Shown here: positions 1 to 7,849 of the stretch, one piece after another
How the letters are laid out: the number at the start of each line of letters is the position of its first letter
Numbering within the stretch: position 1 is the stretch's first letter
Assembly (NCBI GenBank): GCA_030430845.1
Contig: JAUIKE010000056.1
Coordinates: forward strand, 1-44,334
DNA from: Bacteroidia bacterium
Lineage (GTDB): Bacteria > Bacteroidota > Bacteroidia > Chitinophagales > Saprospiraceae
DNA length: 44,334 nt
Reading direction: 5' to 3'
The notes under the pieces: generated by a model
Databases searched by the model: none
The model's input: only the letters and a program-made list of their open reading frames with translations
What the model was told of the DNA's origin: nothing
Position numbers and translations under genes: made by a program

Positions 1-123
1 TTCAGGCGTGGGCTGAATTTGATACGCTTGGCGTTCAAAACAGCAGGCGTCGATTTTATAATAGCCCTTTGGAAACGGATTGAAGCTCAGTTTGCCGAGC
101 TTCAACTAAAAACCATCGGGTAG
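1..123 (+). other. Open-frame fragment at window edge
   Basis: A frame open from the first base ends in TAG at 121-123. I cannot assign it: the peptide matches no family I recognise, and other frames of the same stretch, including one on the minus strand, are also open. It lies in the same frame as the gene that follows, so it could be the 5' part of that gene broken by a nonsense codon, or the tail of a mobile-element gene lying outside the window. Confidence 0.2.
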
Positions 124-138
124 AGTAATCAAAATGAA

Positions 139-663
139 TTGTCTAAAAACGCAATAACCTCACTACAAAACAATCCTGTATTGGCCAATAATTTTGCAAA
201 ATATACTATTCGTAACAGTATGTTTATTAGCGATTCAATTAGGAATATTGCTTTAGTTAATAGGTATGAAAAAATTATATCTGACCTTATAAACCAAGGG
301 CCAACGATGAACGATAATCAAGTAAAAAAGAAGTTAGAAAGCTTAGAAGGTTTAATGAGAATTGAACCATTAAATTTTGAGTACACCCCTAGAACTAATC
401 AAGTATATTTAGTTGTTTCAGATCCAAGGCCAGAAGACCCCAGAAAAGTAAAGGAAAAGCCAGTGTACATAGTTGTCCCAAGTAAGCTAGATCTTTTAGA
501 ATATAAATTAGATTTTTTACCTACCGCAGTTGGTTTAAATAACCTAATTAAAAGGATAGAGCAGGCTTATTTAAATGTCTCTATCTTAAACCATATTGGT
601 ACAGTGAAAGGTATTTCAGCGGATACCTATAAAACCCTTTTATTTGAGTCGGTAGATAATTAA
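139..663 (+). CDS. Hypothetical protein, 174 aa
   Basis: No family recognised. The longest reading uses a TTG codon at 139; the first in-frame ATG is at 220. No ATG lies between the preceding in-frame stop (121-123) and 139, so the start is uncertain and the gene may be 5'-truncated or joined upstream through a nonsense mutation. The protein is soluble, lacks a signal peptide or membrane segment, and is rich in Asn, Lys and Leu. A hydrophobic beta-strand-like stretch near residues 94-97 (VYLVV) is followed by a charged Pro/Glu/Lys loop and another short strand (VYIVV). It sits between an edge fragment and transposase debris, so it is probably accessory cargo. AT content matches the protease module downstream. 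Confidence 0.5.
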   Translation: MSKNAITSLQNNPVLANNFAKYTIRNSMFISDSIRNIALVNRYEKIISDLINQGPTMNDNQVKKKLESLEGLMRIEPLNFEYTPRTNQVYLVVSDPRPEDPRKVKEKPVYIVVPSKLDLLEYKLDFLPTAVGLNNLIKRIEQAYLNVSILNHIGTVKGISADTYKTLLFESVDN

Positions 664-849
664 GTCTACTTTTCAAGATGCTGTATCCAAAAAAATCCTT
701 TAAGATCAAGAATTAGCGGTGAACTTTGTAAAACTAAGGATGATGTAATTGAAGGATTGGACAACTTGATTCGACACATTAAAAGAATCTCTTTCGAAAT
801 CGCTAATTTCGAAAACATGAGATATCGAGTTTTGGCTATCAATAATTAA
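664..849 (+). pseudogene. ISL3-family transposase C-terminal remnant
   Basis: The frame following the TAA of the previous gene reads a peptide containing EGLDNLIRHIKR and then FENMRYRVLAI before a stop at 847-849. This matches the C-terminal signature of ISL3-family (IS204/IS1001/IS1165) transposases, where an EG-x-N-x-x-I-K-x-I-K-R segment is followed by NFxNxRxRIL. No start codon, DDE residues or N-terminal zinc-binding region are present, so only about the last 45 codons survive. The family call rests on a short motif remembered from the family, not on a search. Confidence 0.5.
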
Positions 850-939
850 ATCACAAAAATTGTCGGAGAACCGTAAAAACTAAATAGATTTGAATCGGAT
901 TTTAGAAATAGAAAGAATTGCTGATTTGTCGGCTTACCG

Positions 940-979
940 AAAGTTAGTACCAAAAATAAAATAGAAAATTACTAACTTT
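940..979 (+). promoter_or_regulatory. Leader hairpin before IS3 orfA
   Basis: A perfect 10-bp inverted repeat, AAAGTTAGTA (940-949) and TACTAACTTT (970-979), encloses a 20-nt loop and ends 14 nt before the orfA start codon. The downstream arm and the A-rich stretch after it recur before orfA of the second IS3 element (12603-12625). A role in limiting translation initiation or blocking readthrough transcription is inference. Confidence 0.5.
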
Positions 980-993
980 CAAAAAAGCAGAAG

Positions 994-1260
994 ATGAAAA
1001 AGTCCAGATTCACCGAGACTCAAATTCTTAAGATTTTAAAAGAAAATGAGGCAGGCCTAGCGGTCAAAGATGTGGTTAGGCAGTATGGCATTAGCGCAGG
1101 CACCTTTTATAATTGGAAAGCCAAATATGGGGGTATGTCAAGTTCCGATTTAAAGAAGTTGAAAGAACTGGAAGATGAAAATAATCGGCTTAAGAAGATG
1201 TTCGCTGAACTGAGCCTGGAAAATGCAGCCTTAAAGGACGTAATAGAAAAAAAGCTGTAA
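994..1260 (+). CDS. IS3 transposase OrfA (HTH subunit)
   Basis: This 88-aa protein is the DNA-binding subunit of an IS3-family transposase. The N-terminal half carries the HTH_Tnp_1 fold (KSRFTETQILKILKE, then a second helix pair ending FYNWKAKYGG). The C-terminal half is a leucine-zipper-like coiled coil (ELEDENNRLKKMFAELSLE) used for multimerisation. The gene ends in a GAA AAA AAG CTG TAA context that holds an A_AAA_AAG slippery heptamer, so a fraction of ribosomes should shift -1 into orfB to make the fused OrfAB transposase; OrfA alone acts as a regulator in well-studied members. The ATG at 994 follows an A-rich leader with no strong Shine-Dalgarno sequence. Confidence 0.9.
   Translation: MKKSRFTETQILKILKENEAGLAVKDVVRQYGISAGTFYNWKAKYGGMSSSDLKKLKELEDENNRLKKMFAELSLENAALKDVIEKKL
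1248..1254 (+). promoter_or_regulatory. Programmed -1 frameshift site A_AAA_AAG
   Basis: In the orfA reading frame the codons run GAA-AAA-AAG, giving the canonical A_AAA_AAG heptamer four codons before... the orfA stop region (stop at 1258-1260). Slipping back one base enters the orfB frame, which is open here. This is the standard mechanism for making OrfAB in the IS3 family. Confidence 0.85.
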
Positions 1261-2102
1261 AGCCTGCGAAGCGCCGAGAAGTAGCCAGTTATTTAGTCCA
1301 TCATCATGAATGGAGTATACGTCGTGCTTGCCGAACAGTCAAATTGAGTCGCACAGTATACTATTATGAGCCGAAAGGCAGGAGAAAAAATGATGAACAA
1401 ATAGCGGAGTTGTTGAGTGATTGGGCCGTTCGATTTCCTCAATATGGATTTTGGAAATTATATCATCGCCTACGTTTAGCAGGCTATAGCTGGAATCATA
1501 AACCTGTTTATCGGGTATACAAGGCTTTAAGGTTGAATATTCGAAAACGGCCAAAGCGAAAATTGCCAGATCGCCCCAAAAGGCCTCTGGTTTTACCAGA
1601 TTTGCCTAATGAGGGCTGGAGTATGGACTTTATCAGTGATAGCCTTAAAGATGGCCAGCGTTTTCGCTGTTTGTGTGTCATGGATGATTTCAATCGGGAA
1701 ATTCTGGCTATTGAAGTAGATACCTCCTTGCCCAGTTTGAGAGTTATTAGAGTGCTTGGCCAACTATTGGAATTGCGAGGAACACCAAAGCAAATCCGAG
1801 TGGATAATGGCCCTGAATTCCTGGCAGATAGAATGCAGCAATGGGCGGAGGCTCATCAAATAGAGCTGGGATTTATTCAACCAGGTAAGCCCATGCAAAA
1901 TGCATTTGTAGAAAGATTCAATGGAAGCCTAAGAAGAGAATTACTGAGTAGACATTGGTTCAGATCCATCAAACAAGTACGACAATTTGTCCAAAACTGG
2001 ATGATGGAATACAACCACTATCGACCTCATGATGGATTGGAGCATTTATCCCCAATTTTATATGCTGAAAAAAAGGAATCTAAATTGGAAATTCTAATTT
2101 AA
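1254..2102 (+). CDS. IS3 transposase OrfB (DDE integrase domain)
   Basis: This is the catalytic part of the IS3 transposase, read as the continuation of OrfA after the -1 shift; coordinates give the frame entered at the slippery site. An ATG at 1344 could start a shorter independent product, but family-conserved sequence (HHHEWSIRRACRTVKLSR) lies upstream of it. An HTH_21-like region precedes the rve integrase core. The DDE triad is visible: Asp in WSMDFISDS, Asp in IRVDNGPEF, and Glu in AFVERFNGSLRRELL. The C-terminus has the typical YNHYRPHDGLEHLSP motif. The frame is intact to TAA at 2100-2102, just inside the right inverted repeat. Confidence 0.9.
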   Translation, partial: AVKPAKRREVASYLVHHHEWSIRRACRTVKLSRTVYYYEPKGRRKNDEQIAELLSDWAVRFPQYGFWKLYHRLRLAGYSWNHKPVYRVYKALRLNIRKRPKRKLPDRPKRPLVLPDLPNEGWSMDFISDSLKDGQRFRCLCVMDDFNREILAIEVDTSLPSLRVIRVLGQLLELRGTPKQIRVDNGPEFLADRMQQWAEAHQIELGFIQPGKPMQNAFVERFNGSLRRELLSRHWFRSIKQVRQFVQNWMMEYNHYRPHDGLEHLSPILYAEKKESKLEILI

Positions 2103-2267
2103 GTGGTACTAGTTAACGGTAAGCTGACACAAATATTAGATAAATTTAATAGTGAAATTCAATAATTGAAGGAAATTGAAGCATCTAATCACAATGCAAT
2201 TCATTAAATGATTATGCAGAATAATGTGTGATCTACAAGTGAACAACTTTTTTTTCATTAAAAAAAT

Positions 2268-3041
2268 ATGATTATGCCCAAGTTCTTTAAAAATTATCTT
2301 AACCAAATGAAAAACAAGTTTGGCTACCGAGCTACATGGGAACCCAATAGGCCTATGGAAATTGGAGCTATTGGAAAGTTTCATCGTGGAATTTTTGTCC
2401 AATACTCCACTTTAAACAAAAAAAAAATACCGATGGAAACTCAAACCTCAACCGGTAAAAACATGTTAGATTTTTCAACTTCTGAAGGAGTAAAAATCAC
2501 TACCAAAGGAGAGGGCGACCCTGTCCCGGCCAATGCATCTAGATTAGCAGATGCTAATGCTGGTTTTGTAATTGAATTTTCAAAAGAGAATTCAATCCTA
2601 TTTAAAGCATTAAATACAAAAAACACCAAAATTGTCAATATTGAAGAATTAGAAGAAGGAATCCTTAACCTATATAAAAAAGGGAAATGGGATAAAAAAT
2701 ACGTAGTAATAGCAGAATTAATTGAAGCAGAAGCTACAACCGCAATAATATCAAAGAGTTCAAATAGCAGAATAGAACTTCAAGCAAAGGCAGATGTTGG
2801 ATCAGAAGATCTAAAAATTACAAATGCAAGTCTTGAATTAGGAATGGTAGCTGAAAAAGATATTGCCACAAAAGTAATAGCTGAAACAAATGCCTCACCA
2901 TTATATCTTGCGATGGGACTTAAACCAAGGTTATTTGGTTCTGACCATTCAGCTAAACTTGGAATTAAAAAACTCCGAGAGGAGACAGACTTTCAGTTAG
3001 ATAAAATTGATTTTGAAGAATTTGAATTAGAGGATATTTAA
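2268..3041 (+). CDS. Unknown protein next to CHAT protease; possible gasdermin-like pore former
   Basis: A 257-aa soluble protein with no signal peptide and no cysteine. An N-terminal helix (residues 1-18) leads to FGYRATWEPNRPMEIGAIG. A beta-rich body follows, with alternating hydrophobic stretches (AGFVIEFSKENSILFKA, KKYVVIAELIEAEATTAII), then SPLYLAMGLKPRLFG. The last 20 residues or so are acidic (EEFELEDI). It lies 76 bp upstream of the CHAT gene on the same strand, so the two are probably co-transcribed. Bacterial gasdermins are about 250-270 aa, sit beside caspase or CHAT-type proteases, and are activated by removal of a short C-terminal peptide. Length, layout and context fit, but the N-terminal cysteine palmitoylated in known members is absent and sequence resemblance is only suggestive. 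The gene is real; the function is a hypothesis. The start is ATG 2268, or ATG 2274. Confidence 0.75.
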   Translation: MIMPKFFKNYLNQMKNKFGYRATWEPNRPMEIGAIGKFHRGIFVQYSTLNKKKIPMETQTSTGKNMLDFSTSEGVKITTKGEGDPVPANASRLADANAGFVIEFSKENSILFKALNTKNTKIVNIEELEEGILNLYKKGKWDKKYVVIAELIEAEATTAIISKSSNSRIELQAKADVGSEDLKITNASLELGMVAEKDIATKVIAETNASPLYLAMGLKPRLFGSDHSAKLGIKKLREETDFQLDKIDFEEFELEDI

Positions 3042-3117
3042 GGGCACTGAATTTCAAACTGGCCATCTTAATTTTTATTCGGAAAGTCTTAAAGAAAGAT
3101 AACCAGTTTTTATCTTT

Positions 3118-6100
3118 ATGTATGTTATGAAGAATTATGCTCCGATTTCACAATTTCTCCTTGCATTTGCTCAAAATGAGAAGTATCCAGAATTAAGGCA
3201 ACTTGAATTGGAAATTGAGGCTATTTCTAAAACTCTTGATTCTTTTGCAAGTAACATAGGGGATTCTAATACCCAAATAGTTAATAATTTTCTTAACACC
3301 CCTGTAAGAATTAGTGAACATCTATCTAATCATCCCAATCAAGCAATCATTTTTCATTTTGCAGGACATGCCGATAAAAACCATATAGTATTAGAGAACG
3401 CAATAGCGAAAGGAGAGGGATTATCTGCATCACTAGAAACACAAGAAAATCTAATTCTAGTTTTTCTTAATGGTTGTTCAACTAAAAGTCAGGTAGAAAA
3501 ACTACTGGATATCGGGATACCAGCAGTTATTGCTACATCTGCACCAGTTGGAGATACTTCTGCTAAAGAATTCGCTATTGATTTCTATAATAGCTTTTGC
3601 TCTGAGAAAGGTGAAATTAACAAAACGCTTTACCAAGCATTTGAAGATGCAGCAAAAAAACAAAAATGGTATACAGAAATCGAAATACTTGAAGAAACTA
3701 ACCGAGGGGCACTAATTAAGAAAAAAAAGGATTCACCAGAATCCTTCAAATGGGGATTATATTTCAGGGAGAAAAATAAATCAATTAAAGAATGGACTTT
3801 AAAAGAAGCTATAAAATCTCCTTTTATAGGTTTGCCTCCTATTCGTAATGATATCCTATTCCCAGATAATCCATTTAAAGGTTTAAGTTTTTACACTGTT
3901 GAAGATGCAAGAATATTTTTTGGTAGAGGAAAGCAAGTAAAAGATCTTTTTTTTAATGTTAATTCAAATAATTCTCCTCCAGTTCTTCTTTATTATGGTC
4001 AAAGCGGTGTAGGGAAATCTTCGATACTGAACGCAGGATTAATTCCCAGATTAGACCAAAAAACTTGGGAGGTTAAAAATATCCGAAAGGATCATTTAAA
4101 TGTAATTAAACATATAAGCATTGATCACAGTCCAATAAATTATTTATATATCTTTGATCAAATAGAAGAATTAATAACCCAAAACACTAAGGGAAAAACT
4201 GAAAAACTGAAGAATTTTATCCAGCTTTTAAGTTCTCTTACTCAAGAAAAAAATCGAAACCTCAAATTCTTACTCTCTTTTAGGAAAGAATTTGTGGCAG
4301 AATTCACTGAAGAACTAGAAAAATTAGGGGTTAGGTTTTCCAAAATTTTTGTTCCGTCTCTGGATATAGCCCAAATTCAAGAAGTACTTTTTAGCGTTGG
4401 AAATGATAAAAAGTTTAAAAACCAATACAAAATTCAAGTTAGTCCAGGTCTGCCCAAAGAAATTGCCAATGATCTTTCTCGTGATAAATCTTCCAATATA
4501 GCACCGGCACTCCAAATCTTATTATCTCGGTTTTTTAAAATTGCAAAGGGTAATAACCTTAGCTCCCCAACATTTACTTTAGAGGAATATGAAAAGATGA
4601 AAAAGGATGGTGGTTTATATTTGCAAGATTATTTTGACAAACAATATGAAATCCTTTTACATTCGGATGATGTTGAAATAAATCAAGCCACAAGCTTAGG
4701 TCTTACACTGGACTTTCTAGAGTTTTTCATTTCGGACTTTGGCACATCCATAAGTCGAAGTAGCACTGAAATCGTCAAGCATTTTGGAGAGATCGGATAT
4801 TTAAGAAAAGAACTAACCGATCGTTTTTTTTTAACAGAAAATACAGCAGATAGTGATAGCAACCTTGTATATACACGTATTACCCACGACTCTCTTGCTG
4901 CCATTATTAAAGACAAATACAATAAATCGCCATTAGCTGGGCAATTAACAAGAAAGACCATAGAAAATAAAATAAATCAAATTAAAATATTTTTTGGCGA
5001 TAACAATTTGGATTGGAATAAATTACCCACAGCGCTTTATTTATCAAAATATGAGCTAAAACAAATCAATGCCGGCTTAAAAGGAACTCGTAAATTAAGC
5101 TCCATTCAGGAAGCGCTAATTCACAATAGTTCAAGGGTATTAAAAAAAGAACAAATTAATAACGGTATACGCAGTGCGGTCCCTTTTGTTTTGCTTGTTA
5201 TTTTATTATTTGTATCATTATTATCAATATTTGGGACTACGAAAAACACCTTGGCAAATGCAAAAAATAATTTAGACCAAAATAAAATTAATGAGGCAAT
5301 AAGCGATTATCAAAAAGTTTGGTTTGACAAGCAAACCATCGAAAATGATTTATCTAATTATTTAGACTCCTTCATCTTTAAACATAGAATAGAAACACTG
5401 GATACTCTTGTAAAATTTGCAGAAAGAAAAGGTCTTTCCAATAAAGCTAACTTTTTTTCGAAAGCGGCATTTCTTTTTTCACTAAGTAATGATTCTTCTA
5501 ATCTGGCAAAGATTAGTCCAAAATTAACATTTACAGAAAATAAAGAAAAACTTCCATTGGCAATACCTCACCGGGTAGAAGAAATAAAAAACTATATTGA
5601 TTCTTCCGTTTATAAGGAATATTGTCGTTTGTTTTTTCCCGAAATCATGGAAATAAGTTACCATGCATCTTCATTTAATGTCTCAAAATATGAAATTACA
5701 CAAAGACAATTTTTAGTGTTTTGGAATACAATAAACAAAGATTCTTTTAACCTTTACAAAGGAGAATATGATAATCTTTTTGATTCTGTCGCAGTAAAAA
5801 GTGATTATCCAATTGAGGTAAATTATTACCCAGCTCTAGATTATGCCTTATGGTTAAATGGGAGCTTACTATCAAAACAAGAATGGGAATTCGTTGCTGG
5901 AGGTGGGAATAATCCGCTCCAAATATTCAGTGGGACGGATACCTTAGAAAATTTAAAAGATTATGCAGTAATTGGATTTGCTACTACAGGCCCAATTGGC
6001 CCTAATAAAAGAAAACCAAATAAATTGGGCGTTTATGATATGACGGGAAATGTGGCCGAATGGACTTCTACTGAAGTTGGTGAAAAGATCGTAGTTAAAG

Positions 6101-6225
6101 GCGGAAGTTACCCAACTCCTGTTAGAAAGAGTTTTTTTGCCAATCTAGAAGACCAACAAGTAAAGCCAGGAACAACCTACCTCTACAAAAGTTTTGGGAT
6201 AAGAATAAAATATATGAAAAATTAA
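3118..6225 (+). CDS. CHAT protease-nSTAND NTPase-TM-FGE-like protein
   Basis: A 1035-aa multidomain conflict-type protein. Residues 1-200 form a CHAT (caspase-clan) protease with His84 in FHFAGHA and Cys120 in LNGCST. Residues 250-600 resemble the nSTAND1 NTPase: NPFKGLSFYTVEDARIFFGR entry motif, Walker A GQSGVGKSS (294-302), Walker B YLYIFDQIEEL (342-352). A single hydrophobic helix lies at about 686-706. The C-terminal 220 residues are FGE-sulfatase-like (EITQRQFLVFW, LGVYDMTGNVAEWTS, VKGGSY, FGIRI). The two catalytic cysteines of true formylglycine-generating enzymes are missing after the GGSY motif, so this domain probably binds a ligand or partner. STAND proteins are switches that oligomerise on sensing a trigger; here that would activate the protease. 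The helix would place FGE and protease on opposite sides of the membrane. Confidence 0.85.
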   Translation: MYVMKNYAPISQFLLAFAQNEKYPELRQLELEIEAISKTLDSFASNIGDSNTQIVNNFLNTPVRISEHLSNHPNQAIIFHFAGHADKNHIVLENAIAKGEGLSASLETQENLILVFLNGCSTKSQVEKLLDIGIPAVIATSAPVGDTSAKEFAIDFYNSFCSEKGEINKTLYQAFEDAAKKQKWYTEIEILEETNRGALIKKKKDSPESFKWGLYFREKNKSIKEWTLKEAIKSPFIGLPPIRNDILFPDNPFKGLSFYTVEDARIFFGRGKQVKDLFFNVNSNNSPPVLLYYGQSGVGKSSILNAGLIPRLDQKTWEVKNIRKDHLNVIKHISIDHSPINYLYIFDQIEELITQNTKGKTEKLKNFIQLLSSLTQEKNRNLKFLLSFRKEFVAEFTEELEKLGVRFSKIFVPSLDIAQIQEVLFSVGNDKKFKNQYKIQVSPGLPKEIANDLSRDKSSNIAPALQILLSRFFKIAKGNNLSSPTFTLEEYEKMKKDGGLYLQDYFDKQYEILLHSDDVEINQATSLGLTLDFLEFFISDFGTSISRSSTEIVKHFGEIGYLRKELTDRFFLTENTADSDSNLVYTRITHDSLAAIIKDKYNKSPLAGQLTRKTIENKINQIKIFFGDNNLDWNKLPTALYLSKYELKQINAGLKGTRKLSSIQEALIHNSSRVLKKEQINNGIRSAVPFVLLVILLFVSLLSIFGTTKNTLANAKNNLDQNKINEAISDYQKVWFDKQTIENDLSNYLDSFIFKHRIETLDTLVKFAERKGLSNKANFFSKAAFLFSLSNDSSNLAKISPKLTFTENKEKLPLAIPHRVEEIKNYIDSSVYKEYCRLFFPEIMEISYHASSFNVSKYEITQRQFLVFWNTINKDSFNLYKGEYDNLFDSVAVKSDYPIEVNYYPALDYALWLNGSLLSKQEWEFVAGGGNNPLQIFSGTDTLENLKDYAVIGFATTGPIGPNKRKPNKLGVYDMTGNVAEWTSTEVGEKIVVKGGSYPTPVRKSFFANLEDQQVKPGTTYLYKSFGIRIKYMKN

Positions 6226-6451
6226 AGAAAGTGGAGTAATGCTATTGTGTAATGAACCATATTTGATCTTACATTCTGGTTGATTTGATACGAGATTTTA
6301 TCTTACAGACAGGCATCCCGCATTTTTCTTTTCAAATAGCCCCTTCCACTGCTTTTAAGGGCTGTTCGAAAATAAAAAAATCAACCAGCTTTGTCAGATT
6401 TTCTTCTGACTTTTTGGAAGTGACTGTTAGATCAAATGGTGACTATTTCAG

Positions 6452-6991
6452 CTAAGGTTGGATTTCTTTTTTTAAAGTGATTACAAAGCCCTTATTTTTA
6501 TACTTTTTAGATCGCTTTAAAGAAATTCTAACTTTCAATTCATTAGCATCCACTTTTATCACCTCTATTTCTTTGGCTTCTTCGTGAATATGCTTTAACT
6601 TCGTTCTACTTAATCCTTTAAAATTTAGGCTCAAAATATTTTCCCGAAATGCCCAAGTCGTATATTTTATTTGGTTATCAATTTTAAACTGTTCAAAAAC
6701 AGCTTCTGCTACATACCTACAACCCAACTTTTGAAGATCATCCAAGTCTGCTACTTCTTCTGAACCTGCTTTAATTAAAAGTAGATCATAAGTGTTATTT
6801 TCAAATAGCCTTAGCTTAAATGAAACATTAATAAAATTGCACCTAAACTTATGGGCTAAGCTATCATTTTTTCCAACTACCTCATCAACTTCTCCAATCC
6901 AATCTCCAACAAGCTCTTCCCTGGTATAATCTTGGGAAAATGAAGAAATAGGCAAAAAAACAAGCAAAAACAAGAAATTTAAGCCCTTCAT
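6452..6991 (-). CDS. Exported hypothetical protein, lipocalin-like start
   Basis: A 179-aa protein with a clear signal peptide (MKGLNFLFLLVFLPISSFS, cleavage likely before QDYT). The mature part begins with LVGDWIGEV, reminiscent of the G-x-W strand that opens lipocalin-like barrels in Bacteroidota, and continues as alternating beta-strand-like segments ending in a basic tail. I cannot assign a function. It lies 12 nt downstream of another exported protein on the same strand and probably forms a two-gene operon with it. The pair is divergent from the caspase gene and convergent with the CHAT gene, so it may be a secreted partner, substrate or protective factor of the protease module; this is inference from position only. 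Confidence 0.7.
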   Translation of the reverse strand: MKGLNFLFLLVFLPISSFSQDYTREELVGDWIGEVDEVVGKNDSLAHKFRCNFINVSFKLRLFENNTYDLLLIKAGSEEVADLDDLQKLGCRYVAEAVFEQFKIDNQIKYTTWAFRENILSLNFKGLSRTKLKHIHEEAKEIEVIKVDANELKVRISLKRSKKYKNKGFVITLKKEIQP

Positions 6992-7003
6992 TTCTATTAA
7001 ATT

Positions 7004-7759
7004 TTAGTTGTTGAAAAAACCTATGAGATAATTATTGATTTCTGACTTCAGTTTTGGATTTAATTCTACTCTGTTAAAACTAGAAAGAACGTTTTTAACA
7101 ACCTGTTTAATTCCACATCTTGTCAATACATTTGTTCCTACAACATTTTCTATTGGATAAATTTTAACCTTGTTTAAATCTTTTAATGCATTTTTAAGAT
7201 AAGGTTCGGTTTCACCCCCAATTGAAACCTCAATTCCAATAACTTCAATATTAGGCTTGCTAATCCATTCAAAATCATTTACGACCTCCACCTTTAAATT
7301 CTGCTCAGATAAACTGAAGACAACTGTAGAAACCACATACACCGCTGCATTTTTTATATCTTCATGATGTTTGATCCACATCCCAAAATGTTTCTCTTCG
7401 TAATCAACTCTCGTATTTACAAATTTTAAGGGCGTTTTTATTACTAATTTGGTTTGATCTGTATTATTAGTATTTACAGCATTTAAAATCACCCTCCTTT
7501 CTTTGTAACGCTCTGCTGTAAATTGAAGCCTAACATGATCAGCAACCTTTATGTTATGCCTAGTTATTACTGTACCTTTCAGAACATCATTCAGGTGTTT
7601 TCCCAATAATTCAGAAAGTACTTCGTTTATCTCAAATAAACTTGGACAAGTTTCACTTAACTCAAAATTATTAATTCTAGAAAATTCTGATTGAGCATTT
7701 GAATCAACTCCTGAAATTTGTGTAATAAGAACAATTAGATTGATAAGAAAAACAACCAT
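7004..7759 (-). CDS. Exported hypothetical protein, 251 aa
   Basis: An N-terminal hydrophobic segment (VVFLINLIVLITQISG) followed by DSNAQSEF looks like a signal peptide, so the protein is probably periplasmic or secreted. The rest has long amphipathic strands (HVRLQFTAERYKERRVILNAV, KNAAVYVVSTVVFSLSEQNLKVEVV) and a helical end. A repeating beta pattern of this kind occurs in TULIP/BPI-like proteins, but I would not assign it. It is the first gene of the two-gene minus-strand operon, and its start faces the caspase start across a 90-bp intergenic region containing a palindrome. The start at 7759 is the only ATG before the hydrophobic segment. Confidence 0.7.
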   Translation of the reverse strand: MVVFLINLIVLITQISGVDSNAQSEFSRINNFELSETCPSLFEINEVLSELLGKHLNDVLKGTVITRHNIKVADHVRLQFTAERYKERRVILNAVNTNNTDQTKLVIKTPLKFVNTRVDYEEKHFGMWIKHHEDIKNAAVYVVSTVVFSLSEQNLKVEVVNDFEWISKPNIEVIGIEVSIGGETEPYLKNALKDLNKVKIYPIENVVGTNVLTRCGIKQVVKNVLSSFNRVELNPKLKSEINNYLIGFFNN

Positions 7760-7770
7760 TATTATTTATT

Positions 7771-7795
7771 TGTTTTGATTTATATAAACAAAACA
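7771..7795. promoter_or_regulatory. Palindrome in divergent promoter region
   Basis: Arms TGTTTTG (7771-7777) and CAAAACA (7789-7795) are separated by 11 bp of A/T, giving an 18-bp centre-to-centre spacing. The site lies in the 90-bp AT-rich space between the exported-protein operon and the caspase gene. It could be an operator serving both directions; no regulator is identified. Confidence 0.35.
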
Positions 7796-7849
7796 TTTTT
7801 AATTAAAAAAAATCCCCTATTTAATTATTTTTAACAAAGATTTAATTTT

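Larger units (their letters stand above)
927..2129 (+). mobile_element. IS3-family insertion sequence, complete (1203 bp)
   Basis: Imperfect terminal inverted repeats bound the orfA/orfB pair. The left end begins TGTCGGCTTACCG at 927; the right end, read inward on the minus strand from 2129, begins TGTCAGCTTACCG, and both continue to a shared TAGTACCA. The ends are TG...CA as in the IS3 family, and 1.2 kb is the usual length. Both frames are intact and joined by a classic slippery site, so the element looks potentially active. I found no matching target-site duplication: the flanks GATT and CAAA differ. The insertion may therefore be old or rearranged. Confidence 0.85.

Noticed and set aside
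6226..6451. Gene or IS in the gap between the CHAT gene and the exported pair
   Set aside because: The gap has an AGCCC/GGGCT stem and a GGGCTGTTCGAAAA text like some IS ends, but no partner end or transposase; not enough to call.
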